Source of the DNA: Ambrosia x helenae
Lineage: Eukaryota > Streptophyta > Magnoliopsida > Asterales > Asteraceae
NCBI GenBank assembly: GCA_030844895.1
Contig: JAUTDX010000426.1
Span: forward strand, 81,569 to 145,568
Direction: 5' to 3'
DNA length: 64,000 nt
Numbering within the stretch: position 1 is the first letter of the stretch; every line of letters begins with the position of its first letter. Positions 61,363 to 64,000 of the stretch are shown here, piece by piece. A program made the translations under genes and the position numbers. The notes beneath the pieces were generated by a model. That model was not told the origin of the DNA. It ran no database searches and saw only the letters and a program-made list of their open reading frames with translations.

Positions 61363-61800
61363 GTTAATTGATTATGATTATAATTTATAAAATAAAACAG
61401 ATTAGTTAGAGGAATTAAAGGTTTAATATAGAAGCTGGATCAATTGTTGAATCTGATTGGTGATTGGAAACCCTAGCTGTAAGGAGCTAAATAATAATCC
61501 TCAAATTGGATTGATATAATAGGTGAGAGGAAAGATTTAGTGATCGGATAAGATCTGTACAACGTGAATTGGTTGAGATGCAAAGGAAGAAGATCAAAGA
61601 CGTAGGTGTGGAGCCGTGGAGGGGGACTACTGTTGAAAGGGAATGAGGTCACGGATTTGAAAAAAGAGATTAATGTGCTTAAAGATGGGGGGTTTGGAAT
61701 CCGGGTTACAACGGTGGGTGGGACCAACATGGTGACGATTGGATAATATCTACACTTAAAGTGGAAACTTGAACATTTTTTTTTTTTTTTTTTTTTTTAT
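61363..61800 (-). promoter_or_regulatory. 5' flank of the host gene; T-run at the far end
   Basis: Sequence upstream of the minus-strand ATG. No TATA box could be placed with confidence; TATAAAT-like sequence at about 61386-61395 is too close to the ATG to decide. A run of about 28 T lies at 61772-61799. The open frame at 61473-61730 is rejected. Confidence 0.35.
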
Positions 61801-62128
61801 TAAAAGAAAGAGGCTACAAGGGGGACGGAGCACTATCAGAATTGGGTACGGGTACCTCATTACCAGCACGGTAACACCGTCGCCATCCGTGCTGGTAGGG
61901 CTCCCGTGGACCTTTTTCTGGTTTCATCTAACGAGCTGGTAGTGTGGGACGATGCAAACTTTTAGGTAATATTTATTTCTTTTTTGACCGTTTTATGTTT
62001 GTTAAATGTGTTTGACTTTTAAACGGTCATATTTTTGTGACCGTTTTTATCTTTAGGTTTTATAAATACAATTCATTCCCACGGTTTTGAATCAAAAACA
62101 TAGAAATCTTAATCAATACTTCTAAAAA
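61801..62128 (+). other. Upstream part of the Harbinger element
   Basis: A candidate left end is GGGGACGGAGCACTATCAG at 61820-61838, loosely similar to the reverse complement of the candidate right end CTAGTAGCACCCCTTTCACC at 63671-63690. A 3-bp target duplication was not confirmed. An inverted pair CCAGCACGG / CCGTGCTGG lies at about 61863-61896. Confidence 0.35.
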
Positions 62129-63405
62129 ATGTCTGATATTGACGTAGAAGATATTCAAGTAATCGTTCCTCCGCTCGAGGTCCATCCGATCTTACAATCA
62201 AGCGATAGTAGCCTTGAGTTTCTGACGGACCTTGCACGGCGGGCAGAGGAAGACACAGCAACATCTTAGAAACGATACGTGTCACGTGATCGCGAGGGAG
62301 GCAATGCGCGGTTAATAAATGACTACTTTGCCGAAGTACCAAAATACACCGACGCACAGTTTAAACAACGGTATCGCATGTCGAGGCGTCTATTTCTAAA
62401 AATTGTAGTAGATGTTGAAGCAAACTTTGCATGGTTCAGAGAGAGCATGGACGGTCGGTTTAGAAAGAGTTTTACGCCCCATGCAAAAAGTATCTTCAGC
62501 TGTGAAACAACTCGCAACCGTAATCCTCCAGACGAATACAATGAGTATTTATGTATGTCTGAGAGGACGTCACGCGAATGTTTACAATTTTTTATGCAAT
62601 GACGTTATTAAGCTATACGGGGCAGAGTATTTACGAAGACCAACAAGCCACGACATTGCATGTTTGTATGAGGCACACGAAGAAACACATCACCTTCCCG
62701 GCATGATCGGTAGCATTGACTGCACTCATTTAGTGTGGCGAGCATGTCCTAGGGAATTACGAGGACAATATATGCGAGGCGATCACCAATACCCTACGAT
62801 CATGCTAGAAGCCGTTGCTTTCGCAAGATCTTTGGTTTTGGCATGGATTCTTCCCCCCCCCCCCCCGGTTCACTGAACGACATAAATGTCTTCCAACAAT
62901 CCCCGGTGTTTCTTATCCAACGAAACGAACGGCGCCACAATGTCCATTTACTTTAAATGGACACTTATATAAACGTGGATATTATCTTACCGATGACATC
63001 TACCAACCTGGTCAACGTTTGTCAAAGCGTTTCGATATCCCACTGACCCTAAGGAAAAGAAATTCGTTTAAGGCGCAAGAGTCGGCAAGGAAGGATGTTG
63101 AGCGAGCGTTCGGAGTATTAAAAAGGAAATGGGGAATTACCCGCACGACCCTTGAGGCCCAAAACCGTTGCTAGGTGTAGCGTCATCGTCTATACATGCA
63201 TGATATTGCACAACAAGATAATTAAAGACGAGGGGCGAGCGATATCACCGGTCCACATACAAGATCCCCCAATCCAACCATTCTTCGACGACGAAGCACT
63301 TGCGGAGTTGACAGACTCCGATACGCATTCCGACTTCGAAATGATCTCGTGGAACATCTAGACGGACTTGATCTACCGCATCTCGACGTGGAGGACTCCG
63401 AATAG
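62129..63405 (+). pseudogene. PIF/Harbinger transposase pseudogene
   Basis: Translated pieces in shifting frames match the plant Harbinger transposase (DDE-type nuclease, ALP1-like). In order: MSDIDVEDIQVIV, a stop at 62267, RDREGGNARLINDYF, RMSRRLFLKIVVDVE, PPDEYNEYLCMSERTSREC, LYGAEYLRRPTS, PGMIGSIDCTHLVWRACP (first catalytic Asp), GHLYKRGYYLTDDIY (second Asp), ARKDVERAFGVLKRKW (Glu) and YTCMILHNKIIKDEG, with a final NDLVEHLDG segment ending at 63405. At least one in-frame stop and several frameshifts are present. The region after the first Asp is replaced by a C-run (62850-62866), where the usual GSNNDINVL block is lost. No partner ORF1 (MYB-like) is seen, so it is inactive. Confidence 0.9.
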
Positions 63406-64000
63406 TTTTTCTTTTATTTAGGTTATTTTTAATTTATGTGTTTTTGTATTTCTATTTTTATTTGCTTTTAATATTGTAATTTTAGTTTATTTTATTTAGT
63501 TTAATAATATGTTTAATTAATGTTTCTTTTAAAAAATAATAACAAATAAAGATTTCAGTGAAGTGAATTAGTGGAGTGCTGCCTACAAAAAACTGAATCA
63601 GTGAAGTAAATCAATGAAGTGATGTGGCAGTGCAGGATTAGTTGAAATCAGTGAAGAAAAAATAGAAAACTAGTAGCACCCCTTTCACCCTAAGTGGTAA
63701 TCATGAATATTGTCCACATAGATAAGACTACATGGCCAATCCCCTTTGGAATGACACCACTCCTTATTTTTCCACGAAGGTGGGGAGTTTGAGTTCTGTC
63801 GGCACTAAAAATGTTGCTGGTGGGCCGAGTTTTACCGCAGTGAGTCTTCGGACGAAGGTTTTCCCCGGGAACTGGTGTGAAATTATTGGTAAACCCGGTT
63901 ACTCTTGGAATACTCCATTATCCAGTGGGTACTTTGTGAGTGATCAGGATTGATTTGTTGGTCGTTCAAGAAAAGATAAGACTACACGGAGTGTTCATGG
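63406..64000. other. 3' flank of Harbinger element and unassigned end
   Basis: AT-rich spacer, then short repeated words (TCAGTGAAGTGAAT-like, about 63554-63660) that may be subterminal repeats of the Harbinger element. From 63732 to 63953 a 73-codon open frame reads MANPLWNDTTPYF and ends with SSGYFVSDQD. I do not recognise it and it may be a retroelement fragment continuing past the window. Confidence 0.35.

Noticed and set aside
62323..62541. Minus-strand frame over the Harbinger region
   Set aside because: It is the antisense shadow of the transposase pseudogene.

Overview
This is plant nuclear DNA, most likely from a eudicot. I would guess Asteraceae, but no marker in the window proves it. 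The evidence is strong AT-richness, GT-AG introns, dense TA, CT and CA microsatellites, and a thick layer of plant transposable elements: hAT and Mutator-type MITEs, Helitrons, Ty3/gypsy solo LTRs, CACTA, PIF/Harbinger and RTE-type 3' tails. I see no rRNA gene, intact tRNA, CRISPR array or bacterial-type operon. Most open frames in the window are chance frames in repeats.

Layout. 0-5 kb: intergenic DNA with a complete hAT MITE (959-1710) and an orphan Helitron 3' end (2960). 5.5-9.9 kb: a decayed minus-strand gene-like region with one clean 57-codon exon, a 55-60 bp exon-like block repeated five times and a ~271 bp tandem repeat. 9.9-14 kb: a second hAT MITE of identical length, a minisatellite and a Mutator-type element with a perfect 9-bp target duplication. 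14.3-27.8 kb: solo LTR A, an LTR fragment, a 3 x 1.6 kb tandem array, solo LTR B, another gypsy LTR and a GC-rich SINE-like segment. 28-34.4 kb: an RTE-type tail, a CACTA terminus, and a Mutator-type element split by solo LTR C. 36.3-42.6 kb: a truncated Tat-like gypsy gag-pro-RT remnant on the minus strand, itself interrupted by a foreign LTR, followed by a second LTR-like block. 43.4-57.2 kb: Mutator elements, a complete 3 kb Helitron carrying spliced gene fragments, two more hAT MITEs, an RTE-type tail and two (TA)n-flanked inverted-repeat elements. 58.4-61.4 kb: the only convincing host gene, four exons on the minus strand, encoding an uncharacterised plant protein. 62.1-63.4 kb: a PIF/Harbinger transposase pseudogene.

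Insertion order can often be read from target duplications: solo LTR C lies inside a Mutator-type element, a hAT MITE lies inside an RTE-type tail, a Mutator MITE lies inside the Helitron, and an LTR lies inside the gypsy gag. The genes do not form a pathway. The interest is in transposon architecture and nesting, in the gene fragments carried by the Helitron, and in a probable one-base frameshift in the host gene.
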